Source: Methylopumilus universalis (lineage in GTDB: Bacteria; Pseudomonadota; Gammaproteobacteria; Burkholderiales; Methylophilaceae). From it: a DNA stretch of 64,000 nucleotides. The stretch lies in NCBI RefSeq assembly GCF_006363895.1, contig NZ_CP040953.1; one strand, written 5' to 3'. Below, one piece after another: positions 45,772 through 52,563 of the stretch. A program made the position numbers and the translations under genes. The notes under the pieces were generated by a model that was given only the letters and a program-made list of their open reading frames with translations, did not search any database and was not told the origin of the DNA. Numbering within the stretch: the first letter of the stretch is position 1; every line of letters begins with the position of its first letter.

Positions 45772-46086
45772 TTATTTACGTCCGCGTTTAGGAAGTACAA
45801 CACCAAGTCTTTGAGCAGCCATTTCATTATTACCTTCTGAGTCTGCTAAAACCCATCCAGCCATAAACATACGCGTCATATATTGTCTGTTGTATAAAAA
45901 AGCCACAATCACCTGCCATAGTCCCAGTGTGATAATTGAAAAAAGCATATGAAGTGCTGCCACACCTAATTCACCTCTAAAAAGCGGCACAAACCATCCA
46001 AAAAAAAGATAGGTCCAACTAAAACCATAGTATCCAATTTTGATCATGCCCGAATTCGGGTGTTTAATAATTACGGCAGTAGCCAT
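45772..46086 (-). CDS. small membrane protein, HrgC-like
   Basis: A 104-residue protein with a short polar N-terminus (IIKHPNSGMIKIGYYGFSWTYLFFGWFVPLFRG) and two to three membrane helices. The G-F-S-W-T-x-L-F-F-G-x-x-x-P-L-F-R-G pattern matches a small family annotated as HrgC or related DUFs in host-associated and aquatic bacteria. Function unknown. It lies between the adhesin-like gene and tRNA-Lys. Confidence 0.6.
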   Translation of the reverse strand: MATAVIIKHPNSGMIKIGYYGFSWTYLFFGWFVPLFRGELGVAALHMLFSIITLGLWQVIVAFLYNRQYMTRMFMAGWVLADSEGNNEMAAQRLGVVLPKRGRK

Positions 46087-46149
46087 TGTTATCCCTTGTT
46101 TTAGAAAATTAAATTTTAGTAGAGATTATGAGAAATAAACTAATTGTAG

Positions 46150-46225
46150 TGGTGGGGGATGCGAGGGTCGAACTCGCGACAAACGGATTAAGAGTCCGCT
46201 GCTCTACCAGCTGAGCTAATCCCCC
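46150..46225 (-). tRNA. tRNA-Lys (anticodon CTT), intact
   Basis: A 76-base tRNA on the minus strand, acceptor arms GGGGGAT/ATCCCCC, anticodon stem GCGGA/TCCGT around CTCTTAA, T loop TTCGACC, encoded CCA. Its 5' half plus upstream region is duplicated at 50534-50649. Confidence 0.96.
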
Positions 46226-46307
46226 AGAAAAGAATATTTTACAGTATTTGTGGGCGTTGTAGAGGGGGAAGGTGGGGGGATTTTGCCAGGGGTGGAATAC
46301 GGGTGTG
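46192..46307. repeat. direct repeat copy A: 5' half of tRNA-Lys plus upstream promoter
   Basis: 116 bases aligned without gaps to 50534-50649, with 9 mismatches by eye. The homology begins at the first anticodon base of the tRNA (46192) and runs through the tRNA 5' half and about 82 bases of upstream DNA. It marks one edge of the 46.3-50.5 kb cluster. Confidence 0.93.
46236..46263 (-). promoter_or_regulatory. tRNA-Lys promoter
   Basis: On the minus strand TCTACA (-35) and TAAAAT (-10) are separated by 16 bases, ending 10 bases before the tRNA 5' end. The same spacing is kept in copies B and C. Confidence 0.7.
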
Positions 46308-46375
46308 CTAGGAAACATCCGGAATCCGGTTATTTTGTTAGTTAAGTGTCATAACTTTTGACGGTGATCTCTAAG

Positions 46376-46705
46376 TTAAGATCGAGCTAAAACTGAAGGA
46401 TGAATGCCAAACCTTCTTTTAAAATTCACAGAAAATCTTCCCAAATGTCTAAATCCTACTTCTGTAGCAATGTCAGTGGTGTTCTTTGATTGTTTATGGT
46501 GTTTAATTAATTCGTAAGCCTTTAACAATCTTTGCTCTTCAATATATTCAAATGGACTTTTATTTAAATGTTTTTTAAATATTAACTGTAAAGATCGTTC
46601 AGAGTATTTAGTATGGCGCTTGAGATCTAACATCGAAATCTTAAGATGAAGATTTATTTCTATATATTCACAAGCACTCGTCAATAAAGGATGCTTATTG
46701 TCCAT
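46376..46705 (-). CDS. stand-alone AraC-type helix-turn-helix protein
   Basis: A 109-residue protein consisting only of an AraC/XylS C-terminal DNA-binding domain: ISMLDLKRHTKYSERSLQLIFKKHLNKSPFEYIEEQRLLKAYELI (first HTH) and DIATEVGFRHLGRFSVNFKRRFGIHPS (second HTH). There is no N-terminal sensor domain, so it would need a partner or act as a constitutive regulator. It overlaps the preceding small membrane gene by 11 bases and is the last gene of the minus-strand cluster. Confidence 0.85.
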   Translation of the reverse strand: MDNKHPLLTSACEYIEINLHLKISMLDLKRHTKYSERSLQLIFKKHLNKSPFEYIEEQRLLKAYELIKHHKQSKNTTDIATEVGFRHLGRFSVNFKRRFGIHPSVLARS

Positions 46706-47084
46706 ATTTCATCAATCGATAAGGTAAGTTAATCCAAAATCTAATCATTTCATCTATTAAATTAATAGTGCCTTGCATCAAACTTTGGAGATGATTTAGA
46801 TAAAAATCAGTTTTTGAGATGGCTAGCAGTAAATAGCCTACAAAGGTGAAAATCGTTATATAGATAATGGCTTGTATTGCATTTTTTAATATTGATTCAA
46901 AAAACGGTTTTGATCGCCTGCTTATCTTAAAATTACGATAGGTAAAATTATGTTTAATATAATGCCCTGTGAGATACAGAAGAACTGCTAAGAACACAGT
47001 CGTTGCTTCAGAAAAATACTCAAGTCCAAAGAGTATTGAGGTGAAAATACTTAAAATAATGAATAGATTACCAAATGCTCGCAT
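46695..47084 (-). CDS. small membrane protein of unknown function in the tRNA-Lys cluster
   Basis: A 129-residue protein with hydrophobic segments near residues 5-40 (two helices) and 68-92, and a basic loop between (KHNFTYRNFKISRRSKPFF). I do not recognise a family. It is coupled by short spacing (3 bases) to the HTH gene before it and by overlap to the AraC-type gene after it, so the three are expressed together. Confidence 0.65.
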   Translation of the reverse strand: MRAFGNLFIILSIFTSILFGLEYFSEATTVFLAVLLYLTGHYIKHNFTYRNFKISRRSKPFFESILKNAIQAIIYITIFTFVGYLLLAISKTDFYLNHLQSLMQGTINLIDEMIRFWINLPYRLMKYGQ

Positions 47085-47087
47085 ACT

Positions 47088-47354
47088 CTATGGCTTCTTT
47101 AACAAACTTGGGGTGGGGTCAACTTCATTAAAATTGAAGATGACATCCTCATTTTTTAATCCAAGCGCCGCTATGTATTTTTTTAAGCTGGTGTATTTAA
47201 GAGATTTAGATGGGAAATATTGAGCGCTATTTTCTTCGATAGAAATGATTTGACGTTCAGCCAAGCACAAATCAGCAGCCATACTTTGCGCTGAGATTTT
47301 TTTGCTTAAGCGTGTAGCTTTTAATAGCTCAAAATTGTATTCGAAATTTTCCAT
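47088..47354 (-). CDS. helix-turn-helix protein with RodZ-like HTH
   Basis: An 88-residue protein. LKATRLSKKISAQSMAADLCLAERQIISIEENSAQYFPSKSLKYTSLKKYIAALGL has the pattern of the HTH_25 / RodZ N-terminal domain (xxIxxxxAAxxLxLxxxxIxxIEEN), here alone and without the transmembrane part. It may be a small DNA-binding protein or a membrane-partner of the next gene. The 17-G tract at 47412-47428 lies upstream of its start. Confidence 0.7.
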   Translation of the reverse strand: MENFEYNFELLKATRLSKKISAQSMAADLCLAERQIISIEENSAQYFPSKSLKYTSLKKYIAALGLKNEDVIFNFNEVDPTPSLLKKP

Positions 47355-47411
47355 CGACCTATAATAAAGTCTCGTTCGCCCAATGGATATCCTTCGAAAG
47401 TATAGTATTGC

Positions 47412-47428
47412 GGGGGGGGGGGGGGGGG
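47412..47428. repeat. 17-base G homopolymer
   Basis: Seventeen consecutive G on the plus strand (C on the coding strand), 4 bases downstream of the response-regulator stop and 57 bases upstream of the HTH gene start. Exceptional for this AT-rich window; the next longest G runs are about 6. Confidence 0.95.
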
Positions 47429-47432
47429 TAGA

Positions 47433-48020
47433 CTACTTAGCTAATTCGATTAACTTGGAAAGTGACTTTACATTTAATTTCCTCATTACTTCAGATTTGT
47501 ATTGCTTGACTGTAGGCAAAGACAGATGAAGCTTATCAATAAGTTCTTGATTATTGTGTCCTTTAAGTAATAGCTTATAGACTTCGCGTTCTCTAGGGGA
47601 TAAATTTTTGAGTAGGACGTTTAAATTGATTTCCTTTAGTTCGATACGAATAGCTTTTGTAACTGCATTAATTAATTCATCAATTTCAAATGGCTTTACT
47701 AGGAATTCAATAGCGCCTTGTTTCATGGCATCAATACTTTGTTGAATACTAGCCTCGCCACTAATAAAAATGATAGGGATATTAATATTCTTCTCTATAA
47801 GAGCATGATGCAATTCAACACCGCTTATATCAGGCAGACGTATATCAGAAATAACGATCGCTGGTCTTTCCAAATTAGCGTTTTTTAAAAAATTGTTAGC
47901 TGCACTATAAGATTTAACAATGTAACCTTTGTAAACCAATAAAGATTCAATACTATCTCGCTGTGAGGCATCATCCTCTATTAAATAAATAGTAACTATT
48001 TTAACTGATGAATTAGCCAT
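47433..48020 (-). CDS. FixJ/NarL-type two-component response regulator
   Basis: A 195-residue protein: N-terminal receiver domain (about 8-120) with YLIEDDASQ acidic pocket, phospho-acceptor Asp in ISDIRLPDISG, Lys in EFLVKPFEID; C-terminal LuxR-type HTH (LSPREREVYKLLLKGHNNQELIDKLHLSLPTVKQYKSEVMRKLNV). It starts 8 bases inside the sensor kinase gene, which is the likely cognate kinase. The stop lies 4 bases from the G tract. Confidence 0.92.
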   Translation of the reverse strand: MANSSVKIVTIYLIEDDASQRDSIESLLVYKGYIVKSYSAANNFLKNANLERPAIVISDIRLPDISGVELHHALIEKNINIPIIFISGEASIQQSIDAMKQGAIEFLVKPFEIDELINAVTKAIRIELKEINLNVLLKNLSPREREVYKLLLKGHNNQELIDKLHLSLPTVKQYKSEVMRKLNVKSLSKLIELAK

Positions 48021-49443
48021 GATGTGATATCGGGAGTTCGATTATAAATTCTGCACCACTTAAGTATGTTTTATTAAGACTCAGACTACCTTTATGTCTA
48101 GTAATAATATATTTTGACAACCATAGGCCAATACCAGAATTAGATTTTTTTGAGGTTTCATAAAGTTCGAATAGCCTACCTTGCATTTTTTTACCAACTC
48201 CAGGACCATTATCAGATAGAGAGCATACTAATTTATTATCTTTTTTATAAGTTTTAATTTCTATCAGCTTATTTTTCTTTGATGATGAAGATAATGCTTC
48301 GATTGAATTTTGTAAAAGATTAGAAAATACCTGTCTTAATTCATCTGAATTGATATTCACCTTAATTGATGTATTTAATAAAAGCTTAATCGTTACACCA
48401 TGCCCTTTAGCCGCTTCCTGAAAGAATGGCTCTAGCGAGTGGATAAAATCATCAAATACTCGAGTTTCACAGACAGATTTATTATTTGTAAAAGTGCTTT
48501 TCAAGGTTGTAACAATTTTGGCTACTCTATCGTTATCCTGAATAATATTCTTGATAAGCATTTTTTCTTTTTTATTCTTCAACAAAAGATTTAAATGTTG
48601 GCTATTAATTTTCATAGCGCCGAGAGGTTGATTGATCTCGTGAGCTATCGAGGCAGAAAGGGCGCTAGAAATTGCTGTTTTATTTAATGTCATGAGTGAA
48701 TTGATGAGTTTATATTTTTCGTCCAACAAAAATTTAATTCTGGTATTTTCAATAATATTTTTTGTGTTTAAAGCAGCTATTTTCTCTGAGCAATAACCAT
48801 TAATAGAAATATATGACCATACATTCACAATGAGAAGAACCCACAGCAGTGCAGCTGGGATTAAGGGTACGTCATTCAGACTATCAATAAATCCATAGTC
48901 ACTTGATACAAGAACGATTATTCGGGAAATAAGTAATATAAATTCAGCAAAAGTTGTAATTGCGAAGATTTTAAGATAATACGACTCACGAAATAATTTC
49001 TTCTCTTTAACCTCTAAAAGCAATACAAAATAAACTATAAATGCCAGACAAGCACTAAAAATTTGTCTATCAATAAAGTTACCTTTATTTCTTATAATTT
49101 CAAAGCCTATGGCATAAAAGATAATTAGTAGCGTATAAATTTTTATATGTTGAGATGTAATTTCTTCTTTCAGGCTTTTGGTATAAAAAACAATTAGTAC
49201 AAGAGAGATAAAATAAACAGTGTTGCTGACGGTAAGAAAAAAAGAACCTCGATCTAAGCTTGTCATTACCAATGATCCAACAGCGATGCCTAGGATACCG
49301 ATCGAGCCGAAGATTAGGGATGTGGACCAGTATTTCAGTGATTTCTCTTTAGGATATATTTTTACTAAGGATATGGAATTTATAAAAATACCTATTTGTA
49401 TTAGTGCAATCGTAATAAAAATAAAAGGAATAAGAAAATTCAA
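48013..49443 (-). CDS. membrane sensor histidine kinase
   Basis: A 476-residue protein with about seven membrane helices in residues 1-215 and no periplasmic domain of note, then a kinase core: H-box ASIAHEINQPLGAMKINSQHL with phosphorylated His, N-box FSNLLQNSIEAL, G1 LSDNGPGVG, G2 SGIGLWLSKYI. The multi-helix sensor lacks a recognised ligand domain, so it may sense something within the membrane. It overlaps the response regulator and lies 13 bases after the barrel gene. Confidence 0.92.
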   Translation of the reverse strand: MNFLIPFIFITIALIQIGIFINSISLVKIYPKEKSLKYWSTSLIFGSIGILGIAVGSLVMTSLDRGSFFLTVSNTVYFISLVLIVFYTKSLKEEITSQHIKIYTLLIIFYAIGFEIIRNKGNFIDRQIFSACLAFIVYFVLLLEVKEKKLFRESYYLKIFAITTFAEFILLISRIIVLVSSDYGFIDSLNDVPLIPAALLWVLLIVNVWSYISINGYCSEKIAALNTKNIIENTRIKFLLDEKYKLINSLMTLNKTAISSALSASIAHEINQPLGAMKINSQHLNLLLKNKKEKMLIKNIIQDNDRVAKIVTTLKSTFTNNKSVCETRVFDDFIHSLEPFFQEAAKGHGVTIKLLLNTSIKVNINSDELRQVFSNLLQNSIEALSSSSKKNKLIEIKTYKKDNKLVCSLSDNGPGVGKKMQGRLFELYETSKKSNSGIGLWLSKYIITRHKGSLSLNKTYLSGAEFIIELPISHHG

Positions 49444-49456
49444 TTAATTGACCTTT

Positions 49457-50341
49457 TTAAAATTTAAATGCATATCTTGCAATAAGGCGATGGTCTTCAA
49501 TATAGCTATTTTCATTTGTAAATTCTGAACCATACTGCAGCATGAGTCGACCAAAATTATAGATACCTTGCCCTGTTAATTGGTAGCGATGAATTTTGTT
49601 GATATTACCTTGGTCGATACTATCTAATGTATTCTCACCCCCCACAGTATAAAAATAACCAACCGACGCTGAATATGTTGGATTGAATACATACTGTAAT
49701 CCGGTTTGAAAATTATAGAGCGGATCTTTTTCTAACTTTCTGTTCCCCAAAAATTGATTGTTATCACTGGCTAAAACTACATCTATCGCGGTCATCCAAT
49801 TAATATTATCAACCAGCTTTCTTTGATACCCTGCCTGAAAAGCAGTTTGATAAACGTTACTTCCAATATTTACAGTACGATTTTTATCATAATCACCTGT
49901 TGGTAGAGTAAGGTAAGTAGCAAGACCAAAGTATTCCTCTTTCGCTCGATCTACATAAGGCCATAAAGCAAATGCAAAAGTAGTGTCACCAATACCATTT
50001 GAATTAGCATTAGCTACACCCACAGGAATATTTGTATGTTCAAGATGATTTATAGATGTTTGTGCATAGACAACAGACGGTATTTGATTAATTTCAAAAG
50101 CATGACTAAGTCTTAATAGAAAAGCATTTTGATTGATATTGCTAGTGTTTGGTGTTTTAGAGCCGTGAGAATATTTGTCACCTTTTTCAACATACACATA
50201 AGACATCTGTGCCGCATTGAATGTCCCTACGGGTGCTCTTATTTCGCCTGGCTGAAGGTCGATAGCAAAAGCTATTTTATGGACGATCATAAAAGTGACC
50301 ACATACAAAAGCTTTAATTTATTCAGATAGTTAAGTAACAT
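49457..50341 (-). CDS. outer-membrane protein, MetA-pathway (Phenol_MetA_deg) beta-barrel family
   Basis: A 294-residue protein with an N-terminal signal sequence (LLYVVTFMIVHKIAFA) and a mature part of amphipathic strands with a C-terminal aromatic (YAFKF), typical of an outer-membrane barrel. IGDTTFAFALWPY, FGLATYLTLPTGDYD, VYQTAFQAGYQRKL and GLQYVFNPTYSASVGYFY match the Phenol_MetA_deg family, often associated with uptake of hydrophobic aromatic compounds. It is the first gene of the cluster transcribed from copy B of the tRNA-Lys promoter; a perfect inverted repeat lies just upstream. Confidence 0.85.
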   Translation of the reverse strand: MLLNYLNKLKLLYVVTFMIVHKIAFAIDLQPGEIRAPVGTFNAAQMSYVYVEKGDKYSHGSKTPNTSNINQNAFLLRLSHAFEINQIPSVVYAQTSINHLEHTNIPVGVANANSNGIGDTTFAFALWPYVDRAKEEYFGLATYLTLPTGDYDKNRTVNIGSNVYQTAFQAGYQRKLVDNINWMTAIDVVLASDNNQFLGNRKLEKDPLYNFQTGLQYVFNPTYSASVGYFYTVGGENTLDSIDQGNINKIHRYQLTGQGIYNFGRLMLQYGSEFTNENSYIEDHRLIARYAFKF

Positions 50342-50375
50342 TTGATCACTTTATCTTAATAGGCTGTATGTTGAT

Positions 50376-50395
50376 TATCCTACAATCGTAGGATA
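50376..50395. repeat. perfect inverted repeat upstream of the barrel gene
   Basis: TATCCTAC (50376-50383), AATC, GTAGGATA (50388-50395): perfect 8-bp arms, ending 35 bases before the barrel ATG. Candidate operator for one of the cluster's regulators, or an mRNA hairpin. Confidence 0.75.
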
Positions 50396-50533
50396 CTTAG
50401 ATTTTAAGCGTAAAAACTTTTGACGCTCGGTGTGCTTAGGTGTGCTCGCTGATTTTAATTCCGAAAAAACTTCTATCTCTGCCACTGCCTGGGTCTTACG
50501 GGGTCTCTAGTCTTGATATTTAACTGATACTGC

Positions 50534-50567
50534 GAGTCCGCTGCTCTACCAACTGAGCTAATCCCCC
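50534..50567 (-). pseudogene. tRNA-Lys 5'-half remnant
   Basis: 34 bases identical to tRNA-Lys nucleotides 1-34 except one change in the D-loop region. Without anticodon and 3' half it is non-functional as tRNA; it may be transcribed as the leader of the downstream barrel-kinase genes. Confidence 0.85.
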
Positions 50568-50577
50568 AGAAAAGAAT

Positions 50578-50605
50578 ATTTTACAGTAATTGTCTGCGTT
50601 GTAGA
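50578..50605 (-). promoter_or_regulatory. duplicated tRNA-Lys promoter directed into the island operon
   Basis: Minus-strand TCTACA and TAAAAT, 16-base spacer, identical in spacing to the tRNA-Lys promoter (copy A). It would transcribe through the half tRNA and the 8-bp inverted repeat into the barrel gene start at 50341, about 230 bases away. Confidence 0.6.
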
Positions 50606-50764
50606 GGGGGTAGGTGGGGGGATTTTGTTAGGGGCGGAATAGGGGTGTGTAAACAAAAGATAGATTTTCTTCTTGAACTCTTTATTTTTAAAGCGCAGTA
50701 TTGAATAAGGTTTTATGACAACAAACGTATTCATTTTTATATTCTATATATTGAGGTAAGTATT

Positions 50765-51079
50765 ATGAAAAAAATTATCTTTATCTGTTTGTTTTGTTTT
50801 TCAACATTAAGCTTTGCAGAGTTGGGTAGCTCTATATTTTCTTTTGATGGTCAAGATTTCATTCGTACTGATACTACCTTGATCGATGAAAATGGTAATC
50901 CTGCAATCAATACTAAGATGGATCGGAACTATCCAGGATATAAGGCATTGCTTAAGAAAAAATCTTATAACGGTAGGTTAATGTTATTTGGGAAACTAGT
51001 TGATTCTAGGGTAGCCCCACTTACTGATAAAGATGGGAAGTTAATAGGTGCTTTAGCTGTTTTCAAAGACGCTGATTAA
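50765..51079 (+). CDS. small exported protein of unknown function
   Basis: A 104-residue protein with a clear signal peptide (KKIIFICLFCFSTLSFA) and a mature part of about 85 residues, SIFSFDGQDFIRTDTTLIDENGNPAINTKMDRNYPGYKALLKKKSYNGRLMLFGKLVDSRVAPLTDKDGKLIGALAVFKDAD. The late segment TDKDGKLIGALAVF resembles the end of a ligand-binding cache-type domain, but the protein is too short to be one. A TATATTGAGGTAAG site precedes the ATG. I do not recognise a family. Confidence 0.7.
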   Translation: MKKIIFICLFCFSTLSFAELGSSIFSFDGQDFIRTDTTLIDENGNPAINTKMDRNYPGYKALLKKKSYNGRLMLFGKLVDSRVAPLTDKDGKLIGALAVFKDAD

Positions 51080-51110
51080 ATAAAAGTTTTTTTAGAGTCC
51101 AATAAAAATA

Positions 51111-51130
51111 AAGCCACTCGAAAGTGGCTT
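51111..51130. terminator. bidirectional terminator between convergent genes
   Basis: Perfect stem AAGCCACT/AGTGGCTT with a CGAA tetraloop between the exported 104-residue gene (plus) and the repeat peptide gene (minus). The T-run on the plus strand is weak (TTAAAT). Confidence 0.65.
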
Positions 51131-51168
51131 AAATAAGTAACTATTAAGTTATGAATTAAAACCTCATA

Positions 51169-51426
51169 TTACTTACTTTCATATTCAGATCCAGGGTTAA
51201 AGCCACCATTGCCACCAATCAATAATGCATCTGTAGGGTGAAATGGTTTAAAGTCAGGTTCTGCTTCAACCTTATTTCCATATTCAGTGCCAGGATTAAA
51301 GCCGCCATTACCACCAATCAATAAGGCATCCGTGGGATGAAAGGGTTTAAAACCTAAATCTTCTTCTGCGAAAAGAGGAGCGTTTAAGAAGGAAAGTAAA
51401 AAAACAAAAGCTAATATTTTTTTCAT
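51169..51426 (-). CDS. exported peptide with two 24-residue repeats
   Basis: An 85-residue protein with a signal peptide cleaved likely after LNAPLFA (residue 20). The mature 65 residues are two copies (about 26-49 and 59-82) of a 24-residue unit beginning FKPFHPTDALLIGG and ending FNPG(T/S)EY, joined by GNKVEAEPD. The DNA of the two copies differs at about ten of 72 positions, yet the protein at only one (Thr/Ser), so the peptide sequence is under selection. Gly-rich and Pro/His-containing; no Cys. I recognise no family. It may be processed into small secreted peptides or form a cell-surface structure. Confidence 0.8.
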   Translation of the reverse strand: MKKILAFVFLLSFLNAPLFAEEDLGFKPFHPTDALLIGGNGGFNPGTEYGNKVEAEPDFKPFHPTDALLIGGNGGFNPGSEYESK

Positions 51427-51581
51427 AATACTTACTCCGGTAATTTAAACAAGTCTAAATGTGCAAAAGATTGAATATTTTTTGACCTTTAGAAAATAAT
51501 CGTATTCCTGAGTTATATAGATGTCAACAATGAGTATCATTTATATTAAATTAATCTGGCTGGGACGATTTAGGTCCGTGA

Positions 51582-51599
51582 TTTTGGCAGGAGCCAAAA
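51582..51599. repeat. hairpin after the XRE gene
   Basis: TTTTGGC, AGGA, GCCAAAA: perfect 7-bp arms just downstream of the minus-strand XRE gene stop (51609). The U-run would be on the 5' side for the minus transcript, so it is not a standard terminator. ATTTTGGCAGGAG recurs at 52599-52611. Confidence 0.6.
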
Positions 51600-51608
51600 A
51601 GAAGTGTG

Positions 51609-51851
51609 TTAAGAAATGCTAATTACCTGTTCAATTTCTTCGATAAAAAAACTAGGCTTCACTTTCAAGGCGTCGCTCAATTTAAATATAGTAAATAAGC
51701 TTGGATCTTTTTTACCCATTTCTAACTCGCTGATATAGGGTCTCGATAATCCTGACTTTAGACCAAGTTGTTCTTGAGACAAGTTTGAACTGCACCTTCT
51801 TGATTTAAGAGTTTTTCCAAAGGCACCATCTAATTTAGCTAATAGTATCAA
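51609..51851 (-). CDS. XRE-family helix-turn-helix regulator
   Basis: An 80-residue protein: FGKTLKSRRCSSNLSQEQLGLKSGLSRPYISELEMGKKDPSLFTIFKLSDALKVKPSFFIEEIE is a complete HTH_3/XRE domain, similar to a phage Cro/C1-type regulator. The start is a TTG with no strong ribosome site; no ATG is available before the upstream stop. Single gene, no toxin partner recognised beside it. Its target is unknown. Confidence 0.82.
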   Translation of the reverse strand: MILLAKLDGAFGKTLKSRRCSSNLSQEQLGLKSGLSRPYISELEMGKKDPSLFTIFKLSDALKVKPSFFIEEIEQVISIS

Positions 51852-51973
51852 GTCATTACTATGCTCTTTATCCTGTTAATAGCTAGTAAAACCTTATTTT
51901 TTTAAGGTTAAATATAGGACTTGCTTTAAAGCGGCCGATGTTTTGATTTTCAAGATATTTAATGATTTTTTGC

Positions 51974-52001
51974 TTGACAGTAGGGGCTTAAAAAATACAT
52001 G
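51974..52001 (+). promoter_or_regulatory. candidate promoter for the small membrane genes
   Basis: TTGACA (51974-51979) with TACATG 16 bases on (51996-52001). The -35 is perfect, the -10 weak. A start site near 52008 would exclude the ATG at 51999 and favour the one at 52038. Confidence 0.45.
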
Positions 52002-52037
52002 CTGACATTATTCTTTAAATTACAAGAAAATGGATTT

Positions 52038-52232
52038 ATGAGTTTTAGAAAAAAAATCGCTCGAGTTACATTTTTGTTAGCCGTAATTTCGCTAGCATGG
52101 TTAATTTTAGGAATTTTAGAATTAGCCCCCTTATTATTTCAAATACCTGGCGAGACAAGTTTTAGAACTCATGCTTCAGCAACTGTTTTATTCTTGCTCT
52201 TTGCTTCATGGGCCTTTTGGAACGAAAAATAG
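52038..52232 (+). CDS. small two-helix membrane protein, 64 aa
   Basis: MSFRKKIARVTFLLAVISLAWLILGILELAPLLF then a short loop and ATVLFLLFASWAFWNEK. Two hydrophobic helices with a basic N-terminus. A longer frame from 51999 would add 13 residues; the internal ATG is preferred because of the likely transcription start. Unknown family; first of a set of tiny membrane genes. Confidence 0.55.
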   Translation: MSFRKKIARVTFLLAVISLAWLILGILELAPLLFQIPGETSFRTHASATVLFLLFASWAFWNEK

Positions 52233-52261
52233 TAAAAATCTTTAAATGATTAGGAGAACTT

Positions 52262-52432
52262 ATGCTTAAAATGTCCGATATATGTATTTTGTTGTCTGTT
52301 TTTGTGGCTTTTATTACTACAGCTTACTTATGGTTTACTGGCCAACAGCAGGAGGGGTTATTTACAGCTACCTGGATTCCTTCTATTTTGTCCTTCGCAA
52401 TATACTTTAAAGTTATCTCGAGAAAGGGATAA
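52262..52432 (+). CDS. small two-helix membrane protein, 56 aa
   Basis: A short frame with a good ribosome site (TAGGAG) beginning MLKMSDICILLSVFVAFITT and continuing with a second helix (TWIPSILSFAIYFKVI) and a basic end (SRKG). 29 bases after the preceding gene, 2 before the next. Unknown function. Confidence 0.6.
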   Translation: MLKMSDICILLSVFVAFITTAYLWFTGQQQEGLFTATWIPSILSFAIYFKVISRKG

Positions 52433-52434
52433 AC

Positions 52435-52563
52435 ATGACTAATCCAATATTATTTGGCACAGGCTTATTCTGTTTTTTTCTTGCAATTGTTGGCGTTGTT
52501 TTAACAGTTCAAGAATTTAAAAACATGGAATTAAAAGAAAAATTAAAAAACAAAAGTAAATAA
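52435..52563 (+). CDS. small one-helix membrane protein, 42 aa
   Basis: Begins MTNPILFGTGLFCFFLAIVG, a single helix to about residue 25, followed by a charged, coiled-coil-like tail (QEFKNMELKEKLKNKSK). The ATG is preceded by AGAAAGGG from the end of the gene before. Unknown function. Confidence 0.55.
   Translation: MTNPILFGTGLFCFFLAIVGVVLTVQEFKNMELKEKLKNKSK

Larger units (their letters stand above)
50534..50649. repeat. direct repeat copy B: truncated tRNA-Lys 5' half plus its upstream region
   Basis: Gap-free 116-base match to 46192-46307 with 9 differences. The tRNA part (50534-50567) has only nucleotides 1-34; the sequence diverges after the first anticodon base, so no functional tRNA can form. 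It closes the 4.3-kb cluster. The rest of the 424-base gap (50342-50764) holds the inverted repeat and otherwise nothing I recognise. Confidence 0.93.

Noticed and set aside
47412..47428. G tract as a frame-changing element inside a coding sequence
   Set aside because: It lies after the response-regulator stop and before the next start, so it cannot shift either frame as annotated.
51609..51851. Antitoxin of a HigBA-type pair
   Set aside because: The XRE domain fits, but no toxin-like gene is adjacent on the same strand.
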